In this document: piece after piece, positions 1 to 8,070 of the stretch
Layout: each line of letters starts with the position of its first letter
How positions within the stretch are numbered: position 1 is the stretch's first letter
Source: Armatimonadota bacterium
GTDB lineage: Bacteria > Armatimonadota > UBA10988
Direction of reading: 5' to 3'
Assembly: GCA_016183835.1 (NCBI GenBank)
Contig: JACPDV010000157.1
Span: 1-8,727, forward strand
Length of the DNA stretch: 8,727 nucleotides
Translations under genes and position numbers: made by a program
Notes under the pieces: model-generated
Seen by the model: the letters and a program-made list of their open reading frames with translations, nothing else
Databases searched by the model: none
What the model was told of the DNA's origin: nothing

Positions 1-1032
1 ACCGCCGGCTCGTACGCCGACGCCGGCACCGACAAGCGGACGGCCAGGCCGGCTGTGGTCCCCGACGGGCCGGTGTGGCTCGACAACGAGCGCCTGGCCT
101 GGCTCGCGCAGGAGCCGTCGAAGCCGCCGCAGATCGTCGTGCTCAGCGCCGCCGACCGAGAGCTGAAGGCGTACCCGGCGCCCACCGCGGCCTATGCCCT
201 GACCTTCGCCGCCGCGGCGGCACTGGTGGTACGGGACGACGCCGAGAAGGTGGCCGCGACCCGGCCGAACCTCGGCGGCGCCACCAATCCGCGGTTGCTG
301 GCCCTCTCACCGGACGGGAGTTGGCTGATCTTCGCGGCGAAGGCCTCCGGAGAGCATCCGCACGAGCTGTGGCGGGCGCGGCCCGACGGCTCGGACAGCG
401 CCCGCCTCTCCGTGTCCGAGACCCCCTGCCAAGCGATCAGCTTCGCGCCGGACGGGAGCCGGCTGGCCTGGTTCGACGGCCCGCGGGTGATGACCGCCGG
501 CCTGGCCGACACCGCCGGGCGGGAGCTGAAGAGCTACGAGCTGGCCGCCGTGTTGCAGCCGCAGGCGCCGTGCTGGTCGCCCGACGGCCGCGAGCTGGCC
601 TACGGCGTGGGCAGCAGCGACGCCTGGCGGCTGTGGACCTGCCCGCTCGACCAGCCCGACAAGGCCGCCGAGCGGCCGCGGCTCAACTTCATCGAAACCC
701 TGCAATACGTCGGCCCCGGCCGCCTGCTCCAGACGCAGAAGGAGCGCGACAAAGACCACCGCCTGATCTCGCTCCGCTGTCCGGAGGACAAGTTCAACTC
801 GCGGCTGTTGGTGGACAATGCACGCGCCGCGGCGCTGTCCGCCGACGGGCTCCGGCTGGCCTACCGCGGCGCCGTGGCGGTGCAGGTGCTGTGGCTCTTC
901 CAACCGCTCGCCGAGCGGCCTACCGCGGCGCTGCCAGCAGCCACGCTCCCAGAGCGGCCAGCAGGACCGCCAGCGCCAGTTTCCCCGAAACCACGTGTCG
1001 TCGCGCCCAAGCCGCCATCCGTTCAGACGTGA
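1..1032 (+). CDS. PD40/TolB-like beta-propeller protein, 5' end missing
   Basis: The frame is open from the first base, so the gene very probably starts upstream of the window; 343 residues are visible. At least four PD40 (WD40-like, TolB-type) repeat signatures occur, each a hydrophobic stretch followed by S/A-x-D-G and a short strand: SPDG at about residues 103-106, APDG 149-152, SPDG 193-196 and SADG 280-283. Two are followed by the typical 'ELWRARPDGS' or 'RLWTCPLD' outer strands. Such propellers usually act as periplasmic or extracytoplasmic binding platforms, but nothing here identifies a ligand. A GTG at 55 could serve as a start, but there is no convincing reason to prefer it over read-in from the left edge. 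The last 37 residues (12 of them Pro) lie opposite the 3' end of the minus-strand membrane gene and look unlike the propeller. The ending may therefore be read-through of a lost stop or a genuine Pro-rich tail. No specific function is claimed. Confidence 0.75.
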   Translation, partial: TAGSYADAGTDKRTARPAVVPDGPVWLDNERLAWLAQEPSKPPQIVVLSAADRELKAYPAPTAAYALTFAAAAALVVRDDAEKVAATRPNLGGATNPRLLALSPDGSWLIFAAKASGEHPHELWRARPDGSDSARLSVSETPCQAISFAPDGSRLAWFDGPRVMTAGLADTAGRELKSYELAAVLQPQAPCWSPDGRELAYGVGSSDAWRLWTCPLDQPDKAAERPRLNFIETLQYVGPGRLLQTQKERDKDHRLISLRCPEDKFNSRLLVDNARAAALSADGLRLAYRGAVAVQVLWLFQPLAERPTAALPAATLPERPAGPPAPVSPKPRVVAPKPPSVQT

Positions 1033-2419
1033 CTCCGCGCCAGGCGAGCAGGAGCACGGCCAGGAGCGGCGCGACGAACCCCAGGTTGTAGAGCCCGAGG
1101 AGCGCCGTGGCCTGTGCCCGAGCGGCCGGTGCCCGCATCACCGCCGCCAGCGTGGGCACCAGCATCTGGCTCGTGCAGATCGCCTCCACCAGCGTCACCA
1201 GGCAGCCCGCCGTCAATGCGCCCAGCACCGCCGCCGGCCGGCTCAGGTGCTCGCGCATCCAGGCGTGGAGCCGCTGCTTCGCCCGCGGGGGAAGCTGCAT
1301 GGTCAGCTCGCGGGTCGGCGCGCCGCGCCGCAGGCGCAGCACGTCGCGCACCTGCAGCGCCGCCACGCCCAGCGCCAGCGCGGCCACCGCCAGGTCGAGC
1401 GCCTGGTAGAGCTTGACGTTCCGGCCCACGAACGCCAGCGAGCGGAGCACGCCCAGGCCGAGCAGGAAGTACGTGGCGTACACCCCGGCCGTGAACGCCA
1501 GCCCCGCGCCGGCCAGTGTGCGCCGGTCGTGGCCGAGCCGGGTGAGCAGGGCGACCAGGAACACCGCCGTGGCCAGGGCGCAAGGGTTGACGCCGTCCAC
1601 CAGACCGGCCAGCAGCACGCCCAGCCAGGTCAGCCCGCGGAGCGGGTCGGTGTCGGCACCCGTGGGCTCGCGCGGCTCCGGCGTCGGGCTGCGCAGCTCG
1701 GCGGTGACGAACGGCACCAGGTGCTGCGCCACCGACTCCTTGCCGTGGGCCACCCGACCGCCGGTGAAGAGGTAGTAGCTGTCGTACACCTCGGCGATGC
1801 CGTACTGTCGCTTGAGCCGCCGCAGCAGGTCCACGGTGGCGCGGTCGGTGGTGTCGCAGAGGACGATGTTCACCGGCGCGTCGGCAAACCACTGGCGCAC
1901 CGGCTCGATCACCTCGCGCACGAACTTGGCGCAGAGGCGGCACGAGCCGTTGTAGAACAGCCGGGCGTAGACCGGGTGCTCGCCGGGGTGGGGGACGTAC
2001 CGCCCGGCGCGGGCGACGGCCGGGAGCAGCTCGCGGTTGGGCCTCTCCGCGGGCGGGCCTACGAGGCAGGAGACGGGCAACCTGACCGGGTCGCCCGCGG
2101 AGAGCACGAGCGCCACGCCGCCGCGGTAGGGTGCGGTGAGTCCTGGCGGCGGGGGCGGCGGCTGGAGCTGGAGCGTGAGACGGACCTTCCCACCGGCGGG
2201 GATCTGCCAGTGGTCCAGGCTGGCCATCAAGCCGGGCTGGGCCTGGATGCGGAGCACCTTCACCGGCGCCGAGCCGTGGTTCACCACGTCGAACAGCTTG
2301 GTACTGCGGGTGCCGGCCGGGACGACGCGGGCGGTGTTCCAGTCGGGCGGGTCGATGGTCACGGCGTCGTCGTCCGGCGGGCCGGCGAGGAGGATGAGGG
2401 CGACGAAGAGGCCGGACAT
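920..2419 (-). CDS. Three-part redox membrane protein: Ig-like domain, CxxC thiol domain, CcdA/DsbD-type transporter
   Basis: The protein has 499 residues. Residues 1-13 (LFVALILLAG core) resemble a Sec signal, though without basic residues in front. Residues about 18-121 look like a DUF1573/ASH-type beta-sandwich. Residues about 148-242 form a thioredoxin/glutaredoxin-like domain with C160-R-L-C163 but no obvious cis-proline. From about 262 there are six likely membrane helices (about 264-292, 301-328, 339-356, 397-425, 437-460, 478-496). The first holds D-G-x-N-P-C280 and the fourth E-A-I-C415-T-S-Q, the paired-cysteine positions of CcdA-like transporters. The family passes electrons from cytoplasmic thioredoxin across the membrane to extracytoplasmic thiols. 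Here the fused CxxC domain would be the likely acceptor. The ATG shares its A with the stop of the upstream membrane gene (TGATG) and has no clear Shine-Dalgarno of its own, so translation is probably coupled. Its 3' end overlaps the convergent propeller gene. Fold is fairly sure; the substrate is unknown. Confidence 0.8.
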   Translation of the reverse strand: MSGLFVALILLAGPPDDDAVTIDPPDWNTARVVPAGTRSTKLFDVVNHGSAPVKVLRIQAQPGLMASLDHWQIPAGGKVRLTLQLQPPPPPPGLTAPYRGGVALVLSAGDPVRLPVSCLVGPPAERPNRELLPAVARAGRYVPHPGEHPVYARLFYNGSCRLCAKFVREVIEPVRQWFADAPVNIVLCDTTDRATVDLLRRLKRQYGIAEVYDSYYLFTGGRVAHGKESVAQHLVPFVTAELRSPTPEPREPTGADTDPLRGLTWLGVLLAGLVDGVNPCALATAVFLVALLTRLGHDRRTLAGAGLAFTAGVYATYFLLGLGVLRSLAFVGRNVKLYQALDLAVAALALGVAALQVRDVLRLRRGAPTRELTMQLPPRAKQRLHAWMREHLSRPAAVLGALTAGCLVTLVEAICTSQMLVPTLAAVMRAPAARAQATALLGLYNLGFVAPLLAVLLLAWRGVTSERMAAWARRHVVSGKLALAVLLAALGAWLLAAPR

Positions 2420-2985
2420 CAGAGCTGGCCGCCGCTGGTGTCGCGCAGCGGCCGGCCGACGGCGGCAGCCACGGCGCGGCCGAGGTCGAGGGCGGCGGTC
2501 CGGTCGCGCAGTTCGTCCTCCACGACGAGCCGCAGCTTGTGCTCAGGCCCGTAACGCACCGCCACGGCGTAGTCGGCCTTGTCCCATCCGGCCCGCTGCG
2601 CGGTCACCTCGACGAAGTCAACGTCCTTGAACCGGCAGGCGCGGGCGTACATCGGCACCAGCAGCCCCCACCAGCGCACCACCCAGCGGACGTCCGGCTC
2701 TACGGTGGTGGCGCTGCGGCCGAGGGCCCACCAGACCGCCAACCATGTGATCGCGGCCAGGGGCAAGGCGACGAGAAGCACCATCGCCAGCCCGTTGAAC
2801 GCGCAGAACAAGTCGGTGGGGGGACGGGCGGCGACCGCCGGCCGGTAGGTGAAGGCCAGGAAGAACGCGCTCGCGGCGCACCAGGCATGGTAGGTCAGGG
2901 CCGCCAGCAACGGCGCGGCCGCCGCGCCGACCACGCGGTAGACGAGGGGGTGAGCGTGCTCGACGCGGATCCGCTGCCCGGCCAT
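2419..2985 (-). CDS. Two-helix membrane protein (paralogue A), unknown function
   Basis: I do not recognise a named family. The 188-residue protein has a short basic N-terminus (MAGQRIRVEH), two hydrophobic segments (about 17-46 and 60-88), then a soluble C-terminal domain rich in Arg with the stretch YAVAVRYGP at 139-147 and a final Ala-rich helix ending VGRPLRD. Basic residues at both ends suggest that N- and C-termini face the cytoplasm. The C-terminal region matches the neighbouring gene at 3107-3589 at 31 of 64 ungapped positions, starting from the shared GR..TT at residue 89, and the N-termini also align (IRVE versus IRVD), so the two are tandem paralogues. I chose ATG at 2985 because GGAGG lies five bases before it; a TTG 60 bases further upstream would extend the protein by 20 residues with no such site. 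The stop overlaps the start of the redox transporter gene by one base, suggesting joint production and perhaps a shared envelope role. Confidence 0.7.
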   Translation of the reverse strand: MAGQRIRVEHAHPLVYRVVGAAAAPLLAALTYHAWCAASAFFLAFTYRPAVAARPPTDLFCAFNGLAMVLLVALPLAAITWLAVWWALGRSATTVEPDVRWVVRWWGLLVPMYARACRFKDVDFVEVTAQRAGWDKADYAVAVRYGPEHKLRLVVEDELRDRTAALDLGRAVAAAVGRPLRDTSGGQL

Positions 2986-2990
2986 GACGC

Positions 2991-2995
2991 CCTCC
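2991..2995 (-). promoter_or_regulatory. Ribosome binding site fixing the paralogue A start
   Basis: On the minus strand GGAGG is followed by five bases (GCGTC) and ATG at 2985. This strong site decides between the ATG and the TTG 60 bases upstream. Confidence 0.7.
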
Positions 2996-3004
2996 GCCGC
3001 GGAT

Positions 3005-3013
3005 GGTACCACA
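3005..3013 (-). promoter_or_regulatory. Shared upstream box TGTGGTACC, copy before paralogue A
   Basis: The minus strand reads TGTGGTACC followed by AT, ending 19 bases before the ATG at 2985. The same nine bases lie 20 bases before the start of the paralogue at 3589. TGGTACCAT could be read as an extended -10 element (TGnTACCAT, four of six to TATAAT), but no convincing -35 lies at normal spacing. It could equally be an operator or sequence retained from the duplication. Confidence 0.3.
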
Positions 3014-3106
3014 CCCGCGTACGGGCGAAGCAGGCCGCCCGTCAAGCGGCGTGGTCCACCACCCGCAGCAACGGATTCCGTGCCAAGCCGATTCCCGTGG
3101 GCGGGG

Positions 3107-3589
3107 TCAGCCCTGGGAGCTGCGATCCTGCACTGGGCGCCCGATCAGGGCGGAGGCCCGCCGCTTGCCCTGCGGGCCGTAGCGCACGTGGACCGCGTAG
3201 GTCGACGTGTCCATCCCGGTCCGGTGGGCGCTCACGGCAACGGACGAAACGTCGCCGAAGCCGCACCCTTTCGAGAACAGGGGCACCACCAGCCCCAGAC
3301 CGCGGCTGACTTTGCGCGACTGGGCTGAGATGGTGGTGACATCGCGCCCGGTGAGGAACCAGAGCGCCGCGACCAGGGCCAAGAGCAGGAAGAACCACCC
3401 GCCGGCGAGCATGATGCCGCCGCCGGCCGAGCCGCCGTCGGGGTTCTGGTCGGTGACGGCCATGATGCCGCGCCCGTACGCGGCGAAGACCTTGACGAGC
3501 CAAAGCACGATCACCAGGGCGATCAGACCACCCACCCGGCTGGTGCGCCCAGGGCTGTTATCTACCCGGATGGGGGTTGACGCGGCCAT
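3107..3589 (-). CDS. Two-helix membrane protein (paralogue B), unknown function, possibly shortened near its C-terminus
   Basis: The 160-residue protein has a basic N-terminus, hydrophobic segments at about 20-38 and 59-79 separated by a Gly/Asp-rich loop, and a soluble tail beginning GRDVTT at 81. Its tail aligns without gaps to paralogue A over 64 positions (31 identical), including LVVP/LLVP, C-x-F-x-DV, YAV-x-VRYGP. After K142 the match stops and resumes at RASALIGRPVQD, which corresponds to RAVAAAVGRPLRD in A. About 20 residues present in A, including the start of its last helix, are therefore absent here, without loss of frame. The ATG at 3589 is preceded by AGGAG with six bases of spacing, so the start is well supported. 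The gene begins 40 bases after the icd stop and is followed by a 121-base gap before A. Function is unknown; a membrane-anchored cytoplasmic domain is what the sequence shows. Confidence 0.65.
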   Translation of the reverse strand: MAASTPIRVDNSPGRTSRVGGLIALVIVLWLVKVFAAYGRGIMAVTDQNPDGGSAGGGIMLAGGWFFLLLALVAALWFLTGRDVTTISAQSRKVSRGLGLVVPLFSKGCGFGDVSSVAVSAHRTGMDTSTYAVHVRYGPQGKRRASALIGRPVQDRSSQG

Positions 3590-3595
3590 GGAATT

Positions 3596-3600
3596 CTCCT
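3596..3600 (-). promoter_or_regulatory. Ribosome binding site of paralogue B
   Basis: AGGAG on the minus strand, six bases (AATTCC) before the ATG at 3589. It supports this start and shows that the gene has its own initiation signal. Confidence 0.65.
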
Positions 3601-3609
3601 ACCCCAAAG

Positions 3610-3618
3610 GGTACCACA
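3610..3618 (-). promoter_or_regulatory. Shared upstream box TGTGGTACC, copy before paralogue B
   Basis: The minus strand reads TGTGGTACC followed by CTTTGGGG, 20 bases before the ATG at 3589 and just after the icd stop at 3630. It is identical over nine bases to the box before paralogue A, whereas the bases between box and start differ between the two genes. As a -10 element it would be TACCCT, which is weak. Promoter, operator or remnant of duplication are all possible. Confidence 0.3.
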
Positions 3619-3629
3619 TCCGAGGGCCG

Positions 3630-4949
<1,320 letters not shown>

Positions 4950-4992
4950 GGGTTGGGCTTCTGTCGCACGACACGACACAAAGGTGACGCGG

Positions 4993-6113
4993 CTACAGCC
5001 GTTTGACTACCAGCGTGCAGTTGTGCCCGCCGAAACCGAAGGAGTTGGACATGGCCACGTCCACCCGGACTTCGCGGACCACGTTGGGGACGCAGTCGAC
5101 GTCGCACTCGGGGTCGGGCACCTCGTGGTTGATGGTAGGCGGGACCAGGCGCGGTGGATGGCCCTGATCTCGGCCAAGTCGCCGGCCGGGGTGGAGGGCG
5201 CGTGGGCGTTGATGTAGTCGACGTCGTCCGGCGCGATGCCGGCTTCGTCGAGGGCGGAGCGCATCGCCTCCGCGGCGCCCTCGCCCGCGGGGAGCGGCGC
5301 GGCGATGTGGTAGCCGTCGCCGCTGGTGCCGTAGCCCACCAGCTCGGCCAGCGGCTCCGCGCCGCGTGCCTCGGCGAACTCGAGCGCCTCGATCACCACG
5401 GCGCCGGCGCCTTCGCCGATCACGAACCCATCCCGTTCGCGGTCGAACGGCCGGCTGGCGTGCTCGGGATCGTCGTTGCGGCACGAGAGGGCGCGCATGT
5501 TGCCGAACCCGGCCACGGTGAGCGGCACGATGGCCGCCTCGCTGCCCCCGGCGACCACCACGTCGGCCTCGCCATACTGGATTAGGCGCATCCCGTCGCC
5601 GATGCTGTGCGCGCTGGTGGCGCAAGCGGTCTGCACCGCCTTGTTCGGCCCCCGGGCGCCGAGCTCGATGCCCACCATCCCGGCGGCCATGTTGCCGATC
5701 AGCATCGGGATGAGGAGCGGGCTGACCCGGCGCGGGCCGCGCTCGGCCAGCACCTTGTGGTTTTCGTCCCAGGTGGTGAGCCCGCCGATGCCCGAGCCGA
5801 AGACCACCCCGACCCGGTCGCGGTTGGATTCGTCCACCACCAGCCCAGCGTGCTCCACGGCTTCGCGCGCCGCGGCCAGGCCGTACTGGATGAAGGGGTC
5901 ACTCCGCCGGGCCGTGCGCGGATCGAGCCGTTTCTCGGCGTCGAACCCGCGCACCTCGGCCGCGATCTGCGACGCAAACCCGGCGGCGTCGAACCGCGAG
6001 ATGCGTCCCCCGCCGCCGCGGCCGGCGATGAAGCTCGCCCAGGTCGCGGGCACGGTGTTGCCCACCGGGGTCACCGCGCCCAGTCCGGTGATGACGACGC
6101 GTCGTCCTGCCAT
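4993..6113 (-). pseudogene. fabF: 3-oxoacyl-ACP synthase II, disrupted by an internal deletion with frameshift
   Basis: FabF elongates acyl-ACP with malonyl-ACP. The first frame gives 322 good residues: start MAGRRVVITGLG, nucleophile C164 in TACATS, and first catalytic H304 in NAHAPSTP. After AIHRA (codon ending 5148) the frame leaves the family and would stop at 5007. The family resumes in another frame at about 5148 with LVPPTINHEVPDPECD and continues through NSFGFGGHN to the proper C-terminus, stopping at 4993. Compared with E. coli FabF, about 39 residues between these points are missing, including the catalytic Lys (K335) and second His (H340) of the SSTKS and GHLLGAAG motifs. Frame plus missing block would restore the usual length of about 412. 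The ATG at 6113 follows AGGG by five bases; a TTG 18 bases upstream is less likely. As read, the product is inactive. Assembly error and true decay are both possible. Confidence 0.85.
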
Positions 6114-6137
6114 GCTCGCCCTACCAGACAACTCCGT

Positions 6138-6377
6138 TCAGCTCTGGTGCGCCTCCACGTAGGCCACAGCGTCCTTCACGGTGGTCAGCCCTTCGGCTTC
6201 GTTGTCCGGGATCTCGACCTCGAGCTCTTCCTCGATGCGCATGATCAGCTCGACCACGTCGAGCGAGTCCGCGCCCAGGTCGTCCACGAACCGCGCCGTC
6301 GGAGTGACCTCCTCGGGCGCCACGTCGAGCTGGTCCACAATGATGTCACGGATGCGATCGAATACCGATACTGACAC
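6138..6377 (-). CDS. acpP: Acyl carrier protein
   Basis: Small acidic carrier that holds the growing acyl chain on a phosphopantetheine arm for all Fab enzymes. It has 79 residues, the normal length, with the signature GADSLDVVELIM around the attachment Ser38, followed by the acidic recognition helix (RIEEELEVEIPD). The start is GTG, preceded by GAGGAG with seven bases of spacing, the strongest ribosome binding site in the window; that fits the high copy number this protein usually needs. It lies 15 bases after fabG and 24 bases before fabF. Nothing is missing. Confidence 0.97.
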   Translation of the reverse strand: MSVSVFDRIRDIIVDQLDVAPEEVTPTARFVDDLGADSLDVVELIMRIEEELEVEIPDNEAEGLTTVKDAVAYVEAHQS

Positions 6378-6383
6378 TGCCGC

Positions 6384-6389
6384 TCTCCT
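6384..6389 (-). promoter_or_regulatory. Strong ribosome binding site of acpP
   Basis: GAGGAG on the minus strand, seven bases before the GTG start at 6377. It lies in the 15-base gap after fabG and supports the non-ATG start. Confidence 0.7.
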
Positions 6390-6392
6390 CTG

Positions 6393-7139
6393 TCACTGCA
6401 TCGACATGCCGCCGTCGACACTCAACGTCTGTCCCGTCACGTAGCCGGCCGCATCGCTGGCCAGGAACGCCACGGTGGCCGCCACATCGGCGGCCGTGCC
6501 CAATCGCCCCAACGGGATCTGCTGCTGCAACGTTTCCCGCAGCTCGGGCTCCAGTCCCTCGGTCATGCCCTCGTCGATGAAACCCGGCGCCACCGCGTTC
6601 ACCGTCACCCCGCGCGAGCCCAGCTCACGGGCCACCGCCTTCGTCAGCCCCAGCAGCCCCGCCTTCGAGGCCGCGTAGTTGGCCTGGCCCGCGTTCCCCA
6701 CTTTGCCCACCACCGACGAAATGTTGATGATCCGGCCCGAGCGCTGCCGCATCAGCACCCGTGTCGCCGCCCGGATCAGGTTGAACGCCCCGGTCAGGTT
6801 CGTCTCGATCACCGCGTGCCACTGCTCGTCGCTCATCCGCGCGATCAGCCCGTCGCGCGCCACGCCGGCATTGTTGACCACGATGTCGAGCCGCCCGAAC
6901 TGCTCCGTGGCCGCCTTCACGCAGGCGTCGGCCACCGCCGGGTCGGTCACGTCGCCGATCACGCCCACCGCCTCGCCGCCGGCCGCCCCGATGGCCGCCA
7001 CCACCTCGGCGTTGCGCTCGGCGTTGAGGTTGTTGACCACCACCCGGCAGCCCAGGGCGGCCAGATGCTCGGCGATCGCGCGGCCGATGCTCCGGCCCGC
7101 GCCCGTCACCACCGCCACCTTGCCCGTCAGGTCAGTCAC
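6393..7139 (-). CDS. fabG: 3-oxoacyl-ACP reductase
   Basis: NADPH-dependent reduction of 3-oxoacyl-ACP to 3-hydroxyacyl-ACP, the first reductive step of each elongation cycle. The 248-residue short-chain dehydrogenase/reductase is full length. Visible are the cofactor loop TGAGRSIG (12-19), NNAG (89-92), N114, S142, Y155 and K159 of the catalytic tetrad, and the C-terminal SVDGGMSMQ. The cofactor loop differs from the usual TGASRGIG: the second glycine of TGxxxGxG is Ser17 here. The fingerprint VAPGFIDEGMTE is close to the FabG form VAPGFIDTDMTE, which favours FabG over other SDRs along with the operon context. The start is GTG at 7139, three bases after the fabD stop, with GGGGTGA just before it, so coupling to fabD translation is likely. 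Confidence 0.95.
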   Translation of the reverse strand: MTDLTGKVAVVTGAGRSIGRAIAEHLAALGCRVVVNNLNAERNAEVVAAIGAAGGEAVGVIGDVTDPAVADACVKAATEQFGRLDIVVNNAGVARDGLIARMSDEQWHAVIETNLTGAFNLIRAATRVLMRQRSGRIINISSVVGKVGNAGQANYAASKAGLLGLTKAVARELGSRGVTVNAVAPGFIDEGMTEGLEPELRETLQQQIPLGRLGTAADVAATVAFLASDAAGYVTGQTLSVDGGMSMQ

Positions 7140-7142
7140 CGT

Positions 7143-8069
7143 TCACCCCGTGGACGCCAGCCACTCGGCCAGGCCTTCCAGCGCCGCGGCGCCGTCCAGC
7201 GCGTAACCCCTCACCTCCGGCGCGATCCGCCGCAGGAGCCCCGTCAGCACCTTGCCCGGCCCGCCCTCGACCATCCGGGTCACCCCGGCGTCGCGCATGG
7301 CCAGCACGCTTTCGGTCCAGCGCACGCTGCCGGTCACCTGCCGCGCCAGCCCCTCGCGCAGCGCCGCGGGCGCGATCTCCGCCGCCGCGGTCACGTTCTG
7401 CACGACCGGCACCGCGGCATGGTTGAACGCCGCCACGGCCAACTCCTCCCGCAGCGCCTCGGCCGCCGGCTGCATCAGCGGCGAGTGGAACGCCCCGCTC
7501 ACCGCCAGCTCGATCACCTTGCCGCCGGCCGCCTTGGCCGCTTCGCCGGCCGCGGCCAGCGCCGCCGGCTCGCCGGAGACCACCACCTGTCCGGGGGCAT
7601 TGTAGTTCGCCGGCGCCACCACGCCGGGGGCCGCCGCGCACAGCTCGGCCACCACCGCGGCGTCGAGCCCCATCACCGCGGCCATGCCGCCCGGCCGCGC
7701 CGCCGCCGCGTCGCGCATCAACTCGCCCCGCCGGCGCACCAGCCTCAGGGCGGTAGGATAGTCGAGCGCGCCCGCGATGACCAGCGCCGTGTACTCGCCC
7801 AGGCTGTGGCCGGCCACGAACGCCGGCTCCGGGAGCAGCTCCCGGACCGCCAGCCAGTTGGCGTAGCCCGCCGCCAGGAGGGCCGGCTGCGCGACCTCGG
7901 TGGCCTTCAGCTCCTCCTCCGGCCCGTCGACCATCAGCCGCGTGAGGGCGAAGCCGAGCACCTCGTCCGCCTCGCGCAGCGCCGCCGTCGCGGCGGGCGA
8001 GTGCGCGGCCGCCGTCGTGCCCATGCCGACATGCTGCGAGCCCTGACCGGGGAAGACGAGCGCCAGCAC
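7143..8069 (-). CDS. fabD: Malonyl-CoA:ACP transacylase
   Basis: Moves malonyl from CoA to the arm of AcpP, giving the extender unit for FabH and FabF. It has 308 residues, matching E. coli FabD (309). Motifs are in order: FPGQGSQ (6-12) at the N-terminus, GHSLGEY with nucleophile S89, R114 that holds the malonyl carboxylate, NYNAPGQVVVSG (155-166) and SGAFHSPLM with catalytic H195. The sequence is rich in Ala, as expected from the GC content, with no gap in the conserved core. The start is GTG at 8069, one base after the fabH stop; AGGTGG within the fabH 3' end, seven bases before the GTG, may serve as its ribosome binding site. Translation is probably coupled to fabH. Confidence 0.96.
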   Translation of the reverse strand: MLALVFPGQGSQHVGMGTTAAAHSPAATAALREADEVLGFALTRLMVDGPEEELKATEVAQPALLAAGYANWLAVRELLPEPAFVAGHSLGEYTALVIAGALDYPTALRLVRRRGELMRDAAAARPGGMAAVMGLDAAVVAELCAAAPGVVAPANYNAPGQVVVSGEPAALAAAGEAAKAAGGKVIELAVSGAFHSPLMQPAAEALREELAVAAFNHAAVPVVQNVTAAAEIAPAALREGLARQVTGSVRWTESVLAMRDAGVTRMVEGGPGKVLTGLLRRIAPEVRGYALDGAAALEGLAEWLASTG

Positions 8070-8070
8070 C

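Noticed and set aside
307..903. Minus-strand open frame of 198 codons opposite the propeller gene
   Set aside because: The plus strand carries repeated PD40 motifs; the minus frame shows none.
818..2554. Long plus-strand open frame of 578 codons
   Set aside because: It lies opposite the transporter gene, is dominated by Arg, Gly, Pro, His and Gln in the way GC-rich antisense frames are, and shows no motif.
3040..3045. TTGACG on the minus strand as a -35 element for paralogue A
   Set aside because: It is 31 bases from the best -10 candidate, far beyond normal spacing, and the hexamer at 17 bases is not -10 like.
3600..3613. Inverted repeat TACCC-CAAA-GGGTA as a terminator after icd
   Set aside because: The stem has only five pairs, no T run follows, and it overlaps the upstream box of paralogue B.
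4962..4978. TGTCG/CGACA inverted repeat between fabF and icd as a terminator
   Set aside because: Short stem, tandem CGACA copies allow alternative pairing, and no T run follows.
5190..5215. NAHAPSTP instead of NAHGTSTP in fabF as a second lesion
   Set aside because: The catalytic His is kept and the Gly-Thr pair varies in the family (plant enzymes have NAHATST), so this alone is no sign of decay.
5303..5326. Possible further gaps in fabF before the catalytic His
   Set aside because: The segment around YHIAAPLPAGEGA aligns with the family without missing residues, so the damage is confined to one junction.
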